DNA from: Leuctra nigra
Taxonomy: Eukaryota > Arthropoda > Insecta > Plecoptera > Leuctridae
Assembly (NCBI GenBank): GCA_934045905.1
Contig: OW203762.1
Span: 4,464,001-4,528,000 of the forward strand
Length of the DNA: 64,000 bases
Direction of reading: 5' to 3'
Each line of letters opens with the position of its first letter. The stretch's first letter is position 1. Shown here piece by piece: positions 13,201 to 23,685 of the stretch. The notes below the pieces were generated by a model. It saw only the letters and a program-made list of their open reading frames with translations, searched no databases and was not told the DNA's origin. The position numbers were made by a program, and so were the translations under genes.

Positions 13201-16200
13201 CATGGACCTCGCCCTGGACAGAGTGCGCGCCTCCACCACCAGCAGCGAGGGGTTCGCCTACATCGGTAACATCCTCATATCTTATAGGAGTGTTGCATGA
13301 GAGAATACTATACTAGATGTAGCAGGCCGGCTTAGAGACCATGGACCTCGCCCTGGACAGAGTGCGCGCCTCCACCACCAGCAGCGAGGGGTTCGCCTAC
13401 ATCGGTAACATCCTCATATCTTATAGGAGTGTTGCATGAGAGAATACTATACTAGATGAAGCAGGCCGGCTTAGAGACCATGGACCTCGCCCTGGACAGA
13501 GTGCGCGCCTCCACCACCAGCAGCGAGGGGTTCGCCTACATCGGTAACATCCTCATATCTTATAGGAGTGTTGCATGAGAGAATACTATACTAGATGAAG
13601 CAGGCCGGCTTAGAGACCATGGACCTCGCCCTGGACAGAGTGCGCGCCTCCACCACCAGCAGCGAGGGGTTCGCCTACATCGGTAACATCCTCATATCTT
13701 ATAGGAGTGTTGCATGAGAGAATACTATACTAGATGAAGCAGGCCGGCTCAGAGACCATGGACCTCGCCCTGGACAGAGTGCGCGCCTCCACCACCAGCA
13801 GCGAGGGGTTCGCCTACATCGGTAACATCCTCATATCTTATAGGAGTGTTGCATGAGAGAATACTATACTAGATGAAGCAGGCCGGCTCAGAGACCATGG
13901 ACCTCGCCCTGGACAGAGTGCGCGCCTCCACCACCAGCAGCGAGGGGTTCGCCTACATCGGTAACATCCTCATATCTTATAGGAGTGTTGCATGAGAGAA
14001 TACTATACTAGATGAAGCAGGCCGGCTTAGAGACCATGGACCTCGCCCTGGACAGAGTGCGCGCCTCCACCACCAGCAGCGAGGGGTTCGCCTACATCGG
14101 TAACATCCTCATATCTTATAGGAGTGTTGCATGAGAGAATACTATACTAGATGAAGCAGGCCGGCTTAGAGACCATGGACCTCGCCCTGGACAGAGTGCG
14201 CGCCTCCACCACCAGCAGCGAGATGTTCGCCTACATCGGTAACATCCTCATATCTTATAGGAGTGTTGCATGAGAGAATACTATACTAGATGAAGCAGGC
14301 CGGCTTAGAGACCATGGACCTCGCCCTGGACAGAGTGCGCGCCTCCACCACCAGCAGCGAGGGGTTCGCCTACATCGGTAACATCCTCATATCTTATAGG
14401 AGTGTTGCATGAGAGAATACTATACTAGATGAAGCAGGCCGGCTTAGAGACCATGGACCTCGCCCTGGACAGAGTGCGCGCCTCCACCACCAGCAGCGAG
14501 GGGTTCGCCTACATCGGTAACATCCTCATATCTTATAGGAGTGTTGCATGAGAGAATACTATACTAGGTGAAGCAGGCCGGCTTAGAGACCATGGACCTC
14601 GCCCTGGACCGAGTGCGCGCCTCCACCACCAGCAGCGAGGGGTTCGCCTACATCGGTAACATCCTCATATCTTATAGGAGTGTTGCATGAGAGAATACTA
14701 TACTAGATGAAGCAGGCCGGCTTAGAGACCATGGACCTCGCCCTGGACAGAGTGCGCGCCTCCACCACCAGCAGCGAGGGGTTCGCCTACATCGGTAACA
14801 TCCTCATATCTTATAGGAGTGTTGCATGAGAGAATACTATACTAGATGAAGCAGGCCGGCTTAGAGACCATGGACCTCGCCCTGGACAGAGTGCGCGCCT
14901 CCACCACCAGCAGCGAGGGGTTCGCCTACATCGGTAACATCCTCATATCTTATAGGAGTGTTGCATGAGAGAATACTATACTAGATGAAGCAGGCCGGCT
15001 TAGAGACCATGGACCTCGCCCTGGACAGAGTGCGCGCCTCCACCACCAGCAGCGAGGGGTTCGCCTACATCGGTAACATCCTCATATCTTATAGGAGTGT
15101 TGCATGAGAGAATACTATACTAGATGAAGCAGGCCGGCTCAGAGACCATGGACCTCGCCCTGGACAGAGTGCGCGCCTCCACCACCAGCAGCGAGGGGTT
15201 CGCCTACATCGGTAACATCCTCATATCTTATAGGAGTGTTGCATGAGAGAATAATATACTAGATGAAGCAGGCCGGCTTAGAGACCATGGACCTCGCCCT
15301 GGACAGAGTGCGCGCCTCCACCACCAGCAGCGAGGGGTTCGCCTACATCGGTAACATCCTCATATCTTATAGGAGTGTTGCATGAGAGAATACTATACTA
15401 GATGAAGCAGGCCGGCTTAGAGACCATGGACCTCGCCCTGGACAGAGTGCGCGCCTCCACCACCAGCAGCGAGGGGTTCGCCTACATCGGTAACATCCTC
15501 ATATCTTATAGGAGTGTTGCATGAGAGAATACTATACTAGATGAAGCAGGCCGGCTTAGAGACCATGGACCTCGCCCTGGACAGAGTGCGCGCCTCCACC
15601 ACCAGCAGCGAGGGGTTCGCCTACATCGGTAACATCCTCATATCTTATAGGAGTGTTGCATGAGAGAATACTATACTAGATGAAGCAGGCCGGCTTAGAG
15701 ACCATGGACCTCGCCCTGGACAGAGTGCGCGCCTCCACCACCAGCAGCGAGGGGTTCGCCTACATCGGTAACATCCTCATATCTTATAGGAGTGTTGCAT
15801 GAGAGAATACTATACTAGATGAAGCAGGCCGGCTTAGAGACCATGGACCTCGCCCTGGACAGAGTGCGCGCCTCCACCACCAGCAGCTAGGGGTTTGCCT
15901 TCATCGGTAACATCCTCATATCTTATAGGAGTGTTGCATGAGAGAATACTATACTAGATGAAGCAGGCCGGCTTAGAGACCATGGACCTCGCCCTGGACA
16001 GAGTGCGCGCCTCCACCACCAGCAGCGAGGGGTTCGCCTACATCGGTAACATCCTCATATCTTATAGGAGTGTTGCATGAGAGAATACTATACTAGATGA
16101 AGCAGGCCGGCTTAGAGACCATGGACCTCGCCCTGGACAGAGTGCGCGCCTCCACCACCAGCAGCGAGGGGTTCGCCTACATCGGTAACATCCTCATATC

Positions 16201-17150
16201 TTATAGGAGTGTTGCATGAGAGAATACTATACTAGATGAAGCAGGCCGGCTTAGAGACCATGGACCTCGCCCTGGACAGAGTGCGCGCCTCCACCACCAG
16301 CAGCGAGGGGTTCGCCTACATCGGTAACATCCTCATATCTTATAGGAGTGTTGCATGAGAGAATACTATACTAGATGAAGAAGGCCGGCTTAGAGACCAT
16401 GGACCTCGCCCTGTACAGAGTGCGCGCCTCCACCACCAGCAGCGAGGGGTTCGCCTACATCGGTAACATCCTCATATCTTATAGGAGTGTTGCATGAGAG
16501 AATACTATACTAGATGAAGCAGGCCGGCTAAGAGACCATGGACCTCGCCCTGGACAGAGTGCGCGCCTCCACCACCATCAGCGAGGGGTTCGCCTACATC
16601 GGTAACATCCTCATATCTTATAGGAGTGTTGCATGAGAGAATACTATACTAGATGAAGCAGGCCGGCTTAGAGACCATGGACCTCGCCCTGGACAGAGTG
16701 CGCGCCTCCTCCACCAGCAGCGAGGGGTTCGCCTACATCGGTAACATCCTCATATCTTATAGGAGTGTTGCATGAGAGAATACTATACTAGATGAAGCAG
16801 GCCGGCTCTGAGACCATGGACCTCGCCCTGGACAGAGTGCGCGCCTTTACCACCAGCAGCGAGGGGTTCGCCTACATCGGTAACATCCTCATATCTTATA
16901 GGAGTGTTGCATGAGAGAATACTATACTAGATGAAGCAGGCCGGCTTAGAGACCATGGACCTCGCCCTGGACAGAGTGCGCGCCTCCACCACCAGCAGCG
17001 AGGGGTTCGCCTACATCGGTAACATCCTCATATCTTATAGGAGTGTTGCATGAGAGAATACTATACTAGATGAAGCAGGCCGGCTTAGAGACCATGGACC
17101 TCGCCCTGGACAGAGTGCGCGCCTCCACCACCAGCAGCGAGGGGTTCGCC
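4290..17150. repeat. Tandem duplication of a ~48-monomer block in the 139-bp array
   Basis: Copy 1 runs from about 4,290 to 10,900 and copy 2 from about 10,960 to 17,150. Many private variants recur at a constant offset of 6,671 bp (48 x 139 minus 1): GTACCTCGCC at 4,310/10,981, AGCACAAGAG at 4,764/11,435, AATGTTGCACG at about 6,340/13,011, GAGATGTTCG at about 7,549/14,220, the AGCAGCTAGGGG monomer at about 9,213/15,884 and CACCATCAGC at about 9,902/16,573. After that the offset drops to 6,254 (GCCTTTACC at about 10,589/16,843), meaning copy 2 lacks three monomers. Only a few differences between the copies were noticed (for example near 11,209 and 12,012), so the duplication is young, or a recent homogenisation event. 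Confidence 0.92.
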
Positions 17151-18525
17151 TACATCGGTAACATCCTCATATCTTATTGGAGTGTTGCATGAGAGAATAC
17201 TATACTAGATGAAGCAGGCCGGCTTAGAGACCATGGACCTCGCCCTGGACAGAGTGCGCGCCTCCACCACCAGCAGCGAGGGGTTCGCCTACATCGGTAA
17301 CATCCTCATATCTTATAGGAGTGTTGCATGAGAGAATACTATACTAGATGAAGCAGGCCGGCTTAGAGACCATGGACCTCGCCCTGGACAGAGTGCGCGC
17401 CTCCACCACCAGCAGCGAGGGGTTCGCCTACATCGGTAACATCCTCATATCTTATAGGAGTGTTGCATGAGAGAATACTATACTAGATGAAGCAGGCCGG
17501 CTTAGAGACCATGGACCTCGCCCTAAACAGAGTGCGCGCCTCCACCACCAGCAGCGAGGGGTTCGCCTACATCGGTAACATCCTCATATCTTATAGGAGT
17601 GTTGCATGAGAGAATACTATACTAGATGAAGCAGGCCGGCTTAGAGACCATGGACCTCGCCCTGGACAGAGTGCGCGCCTCCACCACCAGCAGCGAGGGG
17701 TTCGCCTACATCGGTAACATCCTCATATCTTATAGGAGTGTTGCATGAGAGAATACTATACTAGATGAAGCAGGCCGGCTTAGAGACCATGGACCTCGCC
17801 CTAAACAGAGTGCGCGCCTCCACCACCAGCAGCGAGGGGTTCGCCTACATCGGTAACATCCTCATATCTTATAGGAGTGTTGCATGAGAGAATACTATAC
17901 TAGATGAAGCAGGCCGGCTTAGAGACCATGGACCTCGCCCTGGACAGAGTGCGCGCCTCCACCACCAGCAGCGAGGGGTTCGCCTACATCGGTAACATCC
18001 TCATATCTTATAGGAGTGTTGCATGAGAGAATACTATACTAGATGAAGCAGGCCGGCTTAGAGACCATGGACCTCGCCCTGGACAGAGTGCGCGCCTCCA
18101 GCACCAGCAGCGAGGGGTTCGCCTACATCGGTAACATCCTCATATCTTATAGGAGTGTTGCATGAGAGAATACTATACTAGATGAAGCAGGCCGGCTTAG
18201 AGACCATGGACCTCGCCCTGGACAGAGTGCGCGCCTCCACCACCAGCAGCGAGGGGTTCGCCTACATCGGTAACATCCTCATATCTTATAGGAGTGTTGC
18301 ATGAGAGAATACTATACTAGATGAAGCAGGCCGGCTTAGAGTCCATGGACCTCGCCCTGGACAGAGTGCGCGCCTCCACCACCAGCAGCGAGGGGTTCGC
18401 CTACATCGGTAACATCCTCATATCTTATAGGAGTGTTGCATGAGAGAATACTATACTAGATGAAGCAGGCCGGCTTAGAGACCATGGACCTCGCCCTGTA
18501 CAGAGTGCGCGCCTGCACCACCAGC

Positions 18526-18693
18526 CAGACACCACCAGACAAGATGAAATAAAGATGAAAAACTTCCTTCTCGAACATTTCAACAAAAACAAAAAACAAA
18601 CTCTCGTTCCTTTGCCCTCTGAAGCAAGCAAGGTCGTGTGATTAAATACTTTGTCGTCTGTATTGGGTTACATACAATAAAACATGGTAAAAT
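18526..18693. other. Spacer between satellite and 135-bp repeat
   Basis: AT-rich sequence without a recognisable gene. It begins with a short CACCACCAGAC duplication at the array edge and contains AATAAA-like strings (near 18,547 and 18,676). Nothing else was seen in it. Confidence 0.6.
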
Positions 18694-19431
18694 TATACCA
18701 ATCAATGTCATGCAATCACCCGTGTGAATGGACCTTCATGTCTGCACCTTAGCGGCCAAGGACCTCCGACTTGCCCTCCGCCGGTGCCTGCCAATGTTGA
18801 GATTATGACCATGCCGTTGAAGATGGAATATACCAATCAATTTCATGCAATCACCCGTGTGAATGGACCTTCATGTCTGTACCTTAGCGGCCAAGGACCT
18901 CCGACTTGCCCTCCACCGGTGCCTGCCAATGTTGAGATTGTGACCATGCCGTTGAAGATGGAATATACCAATCAATTTCATGCAATCACCCGTGTGAATG
19001 GACCTTCATGTCTGTACCTTAGCGGCCAAGGACCACCGACTTGCCCTCCGCCGGTGTCTGCCAATGTTGAGATTGTGACCATGCCGTTGAAGATGGATTA
19101 TACCAATCAATTTCATGGAATCACCCGTGTGAATGGACCTTCATGTCTGTACCTTAGCACCAAGGACCTCCGACTTGCCCTCCGCCGATGTCTGCCAATG
19201 TTGAGATTGTGACCATGCCGTTGAAGATGGATTATACCAATCAATTTCATGCAATCACCCGTGTGAATGGACCTTCATGTCTGTACATTAGCGGCCAAGG
19301 ACTACCGACTTGCCCTCCGTCGGTGCCTGCCAATGTTGAGATTGTGACCATGCCGTTGAAGACGGATTATACCAATCAATTTCATGCAATCACCCGTGTG
19401 AATGGACCTTCATGTCTGTACCTTAGCGGCC
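18694..19431 (+). repeat. 135-bp minisatellite in coding phase (5.5 copies)
   Basis: TGAATGGACC recurs at 18,725, 18,860, 18,995, 19,130, 19,264 and 19,399, giving spacings of 135, 135, 135, 134 and 135. The period equals 45 codons, and one plus-strand frame has no stop in any monomer: a 45-residue repeat with NGPSCLYLSGQGPPTCPPP and, later, NVEIVTMPLKMEYTNQFHA. The fourth copy has lost one base near 19,159 (TTAGCACCAAGG instead of TTAGCGGCCAAGG), which shifts the frame; the last copies stay open in the new frame until 19,442. No ATG opens the frame at its 5' edge and no splice context is evident. It may be a relic of a repeat-containing exon or a chance open frame. I do not recognise the protein. 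Confidence 0.9.
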
Positions 19432-19965
19432 TTATTTGGTAATTTTCGATCAAACTGTTTTCAATCCATTTTAAACTCATGAAATATCAGTAAGTCTGTA
19501 TAACTACCTGACTGATTTGGCTTATAATTTGTAAAATTTTTGATAATGTTGGTCTTGATTACCATGCATAATCCGTACTTAATCGGTTCGGAACATTTTG
19601 ATTTTCGACGAATCAGAAGATCTAGTGGAGCGGTCGCTCCACCCAGCCAAGTCGTACTATACACTCACAGTCACTCAACATACCGTAAATGCCTAATAAA
19701 CTGAGGAGCAGACCAAACACTTTTACTGTAAGCAACAACATGGCATTTTCGGCCTACTGGATCTCAAAATTGGTAAATCTCACATTGTTGCGAAATATCT
19801 TAATTTCGAGCTATGGCCCACCCCACTACATATACCAAATTTGGGAACAATAGGTTATGCCATTTGCGCGCTAGAGGACCGAGAAAACAGTGAAATTACA
19901 CCACTTTCTGATTCTGAAGATGATGATGATTCTGATGATATCACGAAACGTCGCTATCACCGCCA
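19432..19965. other. Gene-free AT-rich stretch
   Basis: No gene is supported. About 19,500-19,620 holds a diverged member of the dispersed family that recurs near 22.9, 24.1, 24.6, 24.9, 25.2, 25.3, 26.45 and 27.7 kb (core like AATGTTGGTCTTAATGACC followed by ATGCAAAATTT). A short GATGATGATGATTCTGATGA microsatellite-like run lies at 19,918-19,940. Confidence 0.55.
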
Positions 19966-20705
19966 CAGCCTAAACGGCTGAACCGATCGACCTGAAATTT
20001 TTACCACATGTGCACTTTTGGCGTCTGAGGTGCCTTTTTATAAAATCAACCGGAAGCCGCCATTTTGAAACCGGAAGTGACGTCATAACTCAAAAACGTC
20101 TGGACCGATTAGAACGAAATTAGCGCCATTCGATTTAGATGGTCATCTATATGAAGTATCAATAAAAAAAATATTATTTTCTTATTTTCTAAACCGGAAG
20201 TGACGTCATAAATACGCAATATTTAACTTATTTCAACAAATTATACTTAAAATACGTACATAATTGACTTACATTGTAACATAGACAATACAATTTATAT
20301 TTTCAAGGTAGCAGTGTTCTCGGCCGCCATTCCTGAAACCGGAAGTGACGTCATATATCTAAAACGCCTGTACCGATTGCAACTGAACTAGCTCCTGCGT
20401 ATTCATTCTGCTATTTATTTGAAAAATCAATTGTGAAAAATGAATAAATAAATTAATGGTACCGGAAATGGCGGCAGGAACCACTAAATGAAACCGAGAG
20501 TGACGTCATATATTACAAACGGCATGACCGATTTTACGGAAATATAGGGATTAGGAATTCAGATGGTCGTTCATGAAGGTATCAACTAGATAAAACTAGA
20601 TTGTTTTCTTATTACCTATACCGGAATTCGGCCGCTATTTCAAAACCGGAAGTGACGTCATGTATCGAAAACGGCTGGATCGATTATAACGAAACTTAAG
20701 CTATT
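19966..20705. repeat. Diverged repeats carrying TGACGTCA palindromes
   Basis: Five units contain a shared core of CCGGAAGTGACGTCAT (or a one- or two-base variant) followed by a relative of AAACGGCTGGACCGATT. The perfect 8-bp palindrome TGACGTCA is at 20,078, 20,201, 20,346, 20,501 and 20,653, so spacings are 123, 145, 155 and 152 bp. TGACGTCA is the classical cAMP-response element/ATF-CREB site and CCGGAAGT is an ETS-type core; both are established as transcription-factor motifs, but binding here is not shown. The unit is probably a dispersed transposon-derived repeat; much of the sequence between cores has diverged. Confidence 0.8.
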
Positions 20706-20851
20706 CTTCTTGGATAATCATTTTCATCTTATACCAAACGCAACTTTTCATAGTAACCAAATCGGTTGAGGCGTATTTTTTTAAAGAAATTAGTCCCTGC
20801 TCGGACATGTGCTACAAGCTGTATGAATAAACTAACAAAAGAAGTGATATC

Positions 20852-21975
20852 CCAGAAAAAACACTCCGTGTAAAAATACCAGCCAAGTCTCTTTAACTAT
20901 AAAAAAAAATAGAAGAAATCTAAAAATTCAGCACTGAAAAGGAGTGATATCAAAAAAGGAGCCAAGTCAACGAATTTTCCAAATTTTAATCGTACCATTG
21001 AAATAAAAATATCAACCCCCGAGAAATACTTAAAAAAAGGACTTGGCGCATCGTTTTTTTAAAGACATTTTTCTATTCTTAAGCTTATGCCACTCACATA
21101 CTACGTAGTTCAGAAATGCCTAGAAAAATTGGGACAAAACTTTCAAATTAAATATTGAACATTCTGTAAAATATTTTAAATTTAAATATAAGTACGCAAA
21201 GAAACATAGCATTGTCTTACAAGCAATAAATACAGAACAGTTGTGTTTGTGATTGGTAGGTACCTATAGTTTTGTGGGTACATCAACATACCTACTACAG
21301 CATTATACTTTGAACCTTCTCGCCGTGTAATTAATTGCTATTAATTAACATTTTATACCAAAAAAATTCATAAATTACATAACGTATTACTTTAGATAAA
21401 AATCTAGTCAGTAATTATTTGAGCAGCATGGCTCAGTGCACTAGTCACTTATACAAATCTCATTGACGGCCTTCTTGTAATGAGCGCTTTCGCTATTTCC
21501 CTCAGTCACGATATTGAGAAGTATGATTGATTAATATGACCCTAGAAATAGTGGCAATAACGAATAGACTAGGCCGCTTCCGTTTATTCGTTATTCGTTT
21601 ATCCGTTTATTTCCTCTGAATATTGACAAAATACCAAAACTGCCAGTAGGTAAGAGTACTAGTTATATTAAAACGTAGTATGATTCGTCGATAATGAATG
21701 TGATATACTCAGGAAAATATACTTGTAGAGTTCTTCCTATACTTTTAGGATAGAAAAGTGTCTTTAAAAAAACGATGCGCCAAGTCCTTTTTTTAAGTAT
21801 TTCTCGGGGGTTGATATTTTTATTTCAATGGTACGATTAAAATTTGGAAAATTCGTTGACTTGGCTCCTTTTTTGATATCACTCCTTTTCAGTGCTGAAT
21901 TTTTAGATTTCTTCTATTTTTTTTTTATAGTTAAAGAGACTTGGCTGGTATTTTTACACGGAGTGTTTTTTCTGG
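20852..21975. mobile_element. Non-autonomous element with ~225-bp terminal inverted repeats
   Basis: The left arm (20,852 to about 21,080) and right arm (about 21,746-21,975) are near-identical in reverse complement. They begin CCAGAAAAAACACTCCGTG on the outside and reach GGCGCATCGTTTTTTTAAAG on the inside; the only outer-arm difference I saw is a 9- versus 10-A run. The ~665-bp centre is AT-rich and has no plausible reading frame, so no transposase is encoded. No target-site duplication is clear (flanks GATATC and TATTA). Near-identity of the arms indicates recent insertion or arm conversion. Candidates are a long-TIR MITE or a foldback element; the superfamily is unassigned. Confidence 0.88.
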
Positions 21976-22411
21976 TATTATTTTACTTAAAATAATTGAA
22001 GGAGTTGGCTGAAGCTTTGTAATATTTAAGACAATGTTTTCAGTTCAAACAAAATACAGAGGTCCGTGACAAATGAGCCAAAAGGAGATGCTCGATCAAT
22101 AACTTTTGTAAGTTGTTTGTTTCAAAAAGGGGGTCGAATTGGTCGTGAGAGTTGAAGGGTTGAACGGTAATAAGGCGTTATGACATGACACTGGTCTTTT
22201 TGTTGTTGACTCCACGACCGCGGACTCCCTCCATGACAACAAGTTCGGAACTTGTATATGTACCAGCGAAGAGGGAATAACGAAAAGCGAGTGCTAACTT
22301 TGTTTTATATTTTTACAGAATTTGTTTACATGTATGCTGACTCAATTCTATTTGCATTGCGCATCACGTATTAGTGGACTGCTAATCGATAAGTTATTGG
22401 GTGTTTTCATT
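21976..22411. other. Gene-free stretch with dispersed-repeat fragment
   Basis: No gene is seen. Around 22,058-22,097 is a copy of the ACAGAGGTCCGTG...GAGCCAAAAGGAGATGCTCG terminus that also closes the foldback arms at 25,563-25,614 and, reversed, at 23,686-23,785. Confidence 0.5.
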
Positions 22412-22475
22412 ACTAGGAATACGCTCGGTATAACGCGTTGAAGAGCGAGCACCGAAACACGCAGCATGAACAAAT
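22412..22475 (+). repeat. Dispersed repeat end (ACTAGGAA...GCGTTGA.GAGCGAGCAC)
   Basis: This is one of four copies of a ~50-bp end motif: plus strand at 22,412, 24,294 and 24,728 (partial), and minus strand ending at about 26,635. It resembles the terminus of a foldback or MITE family. A 115-codon minus-strand frame at 22,348-22,695 crosses this repeat and is not considered a gene. Confidence 0.6.
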
Positions 22476-22691
22476 GAATGGGATTTCGTATAATACACAG
22501 AAAACATAATATACACGTCCCATATTGAATTGAAGTACGATCCACTGAATCAAAACAAAAGTACCGGACTTTAATTGAAATTGAGAAAAGCAACCTACCT
22601 ATATATACACTCTGGTGCATAAAGACTATACCAGATCTAAGAGATACCATCCCTTCTGACATCTGATGTCCAAACAGCTTAAAGTGGGATG

Positions 22692-22843
22692 TCACACTGG
22701 ATTACAACACGTGGCTGGAACCCACGTGTAGACCACGTGATCGTTCTGCACATGTGCAGAGACCAATTTTAGTCTTTGCACATGCGCATGTTGATCATTT
22801 GTTCCCTACGCGGGTTCCACACGCGATTTGCAACACAGTGTGA
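22692..22843. mobile_element. MITE-like hairpin element
   Basis: TCACACTG at 22,692-22,699 pairs with CAGTGTGA at 22,836-22,843, and imperfect complementarity continues inward (GTGGCTGGAACCCACGTG versus the reverse complement of CGCGGGTTCCACACGCG, then GATC). The element is about 152 bp with palindromic sub-motifs CACGTG and GCACATGTGC. No coding capacity. No target duplication was identified. Confidence 0.65.
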
Positions 22844-23436
22844 TAGGGACTTAAAAATAGAACATAATCGGAACATTTAGATTTTAGACCATCGTGAGAT
22901 ATTTTTAAATTTTAACCAATAGCATGATTGTTGATTGTTGATGTTGAACTTTGTAGAATTTGATAAAATGATGATCTTAATGAAACTGGAAAATTTCAAA
23001 TTTATCGGATCAACCAATCAGAAGTTATTTGTTTTAAAATTTGAACCAATCATTGGATTTTGAAAAATATATATAACCCTAAAACTACGACGGTCTCAAA
23101 AAATGTGAAAACTTTCGATTCAATAGACCCTCAAACGGTGCGAGCTGCAGGTAATATTAATTTTTAAAACAATCAGAAGGCAGCGCTCAAAAACAATCCT
23201 AGACTTAGATAGAATGACATTAGTATGTGTGCAAAATTTCAGATCGATCGGAAACACAATTTTCCTGTTAGCGTCGGGAAGACAAACAAAAAACAGAGAA
23301 TAGAAAGTTCCATGTGGAGAAGCTCGCTACGCTCGCTCAACCAGATTCATAGCTTATTTCCAAATGTGATCTAACGAAAAATCGAGAAAATGGACTTCCT
23401 ACTTTTCACGGCACTATGTTTGTCTTTGATTTAACT
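22844..23436. repeat. Dispersed AT-rich repeat copy ending in CTCGCTACGCTCGCTCA
   Basis: The stretch of about 22,860-23,335 aligns by eye with the foldback arm at 25,100-25,614. Shared pieces are AATTTTAACCAATAG, GATCAACCAATCAGAAG, TTGAACCAATCATTGGATTT, TGTGCAAAATTTCAG.TCGATCG and the terminal AGCTCGCTACGCTCGCTCA. It is more diverged than the paired arms. No gene is seen. Confidence 0.6.
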
Positions 23437-23564
23437 GGGGCCCTATTCTAGAACTTTTAAGTTCCTAATTCTGATGGAGTTCGATTCCATGCCATGTTAA
23501 TCCTTATGGCTGTGACAAGATTCCATCAGAATGGAATCGGGAAAACGTTCTAGAATAGACCTCC
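23437..23564. mobile_element. Small palindromic MITE-like element
   Basis: CTATTCTAGAAC (23,443-23,454) is the exact reverse complement of GTTCTAGAATAG (23,548-23,559), and an inner pair TTCTGATGGA/TCCATCAGAA (23,471/23,522) makes the whole ~128 bp a long imperfect hairpin. It has no coding capacity. Confidence 0.7.
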
Positions 23565-23685
23565 TGCACACCATAGGCCACACCGGTCAACCAATCAATT
23601 TGAATGTTTCCTCACTTACAATCATACCAACGGCAGAACACCTCTGAATGGTTCAAAAGTGAAAATAAATCGTCAGATCGATAAT

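Larger units (their letters stand above)
1..18525. repeat. 139-bp satellite array (about 133 monomers)
   Basis: A head-to-tail array with a 139-bp period; the segment starting TGGACCTCG recurs at 1, 140, 279 and so on. Monomers differ by scattered single bases (for example CTTAGAG/CTCAGAG, GGAGTGTTG/GGAGAGTTG) and rare 1-bp deletions (near 3,614; also 4,764 and 11,435). Each monomer has a ~43-codon frame beginning ATGAAGCAGGCC and ending at the TGA in GTTGCATGA, but 139 is not divisible by three, so no long product is possible and I see no protein-family resemblance. The array begins before the window and ends at about 18,525, where a last partial monomer gives way to unrelated AT-rich DNA. 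No similarity to the 145-bp or 135-bp arrays was seen by eye. Function unknown; a heterochromatic or pericentromeric location is inference only. Confidence 0.97.

Noticed and set aside
1..18525. tRNA-derived SINE origin for the 139-bp monomer (A-box-like TGGACAGAGTG, B-box-like GGTTCGCC)
   Set aside because: The box matches are partial and no cloverleaf or acceptor pairing could be drawn.
18694..19431. Reverse-strand frame of the 135-bp repeat with ISTLAGTGGGQ, reminiscent of NHL-repeat proteins
   Set aside because: Each monomer has an in-frame TGA on that strand, and the resemblance is limited to a few residues.
22348..22695. 115-codon minus-strand frame
   Set aside because: It crosses a dispersed repeat end (22,412-22,475) and a MITE edge and shows no domain.
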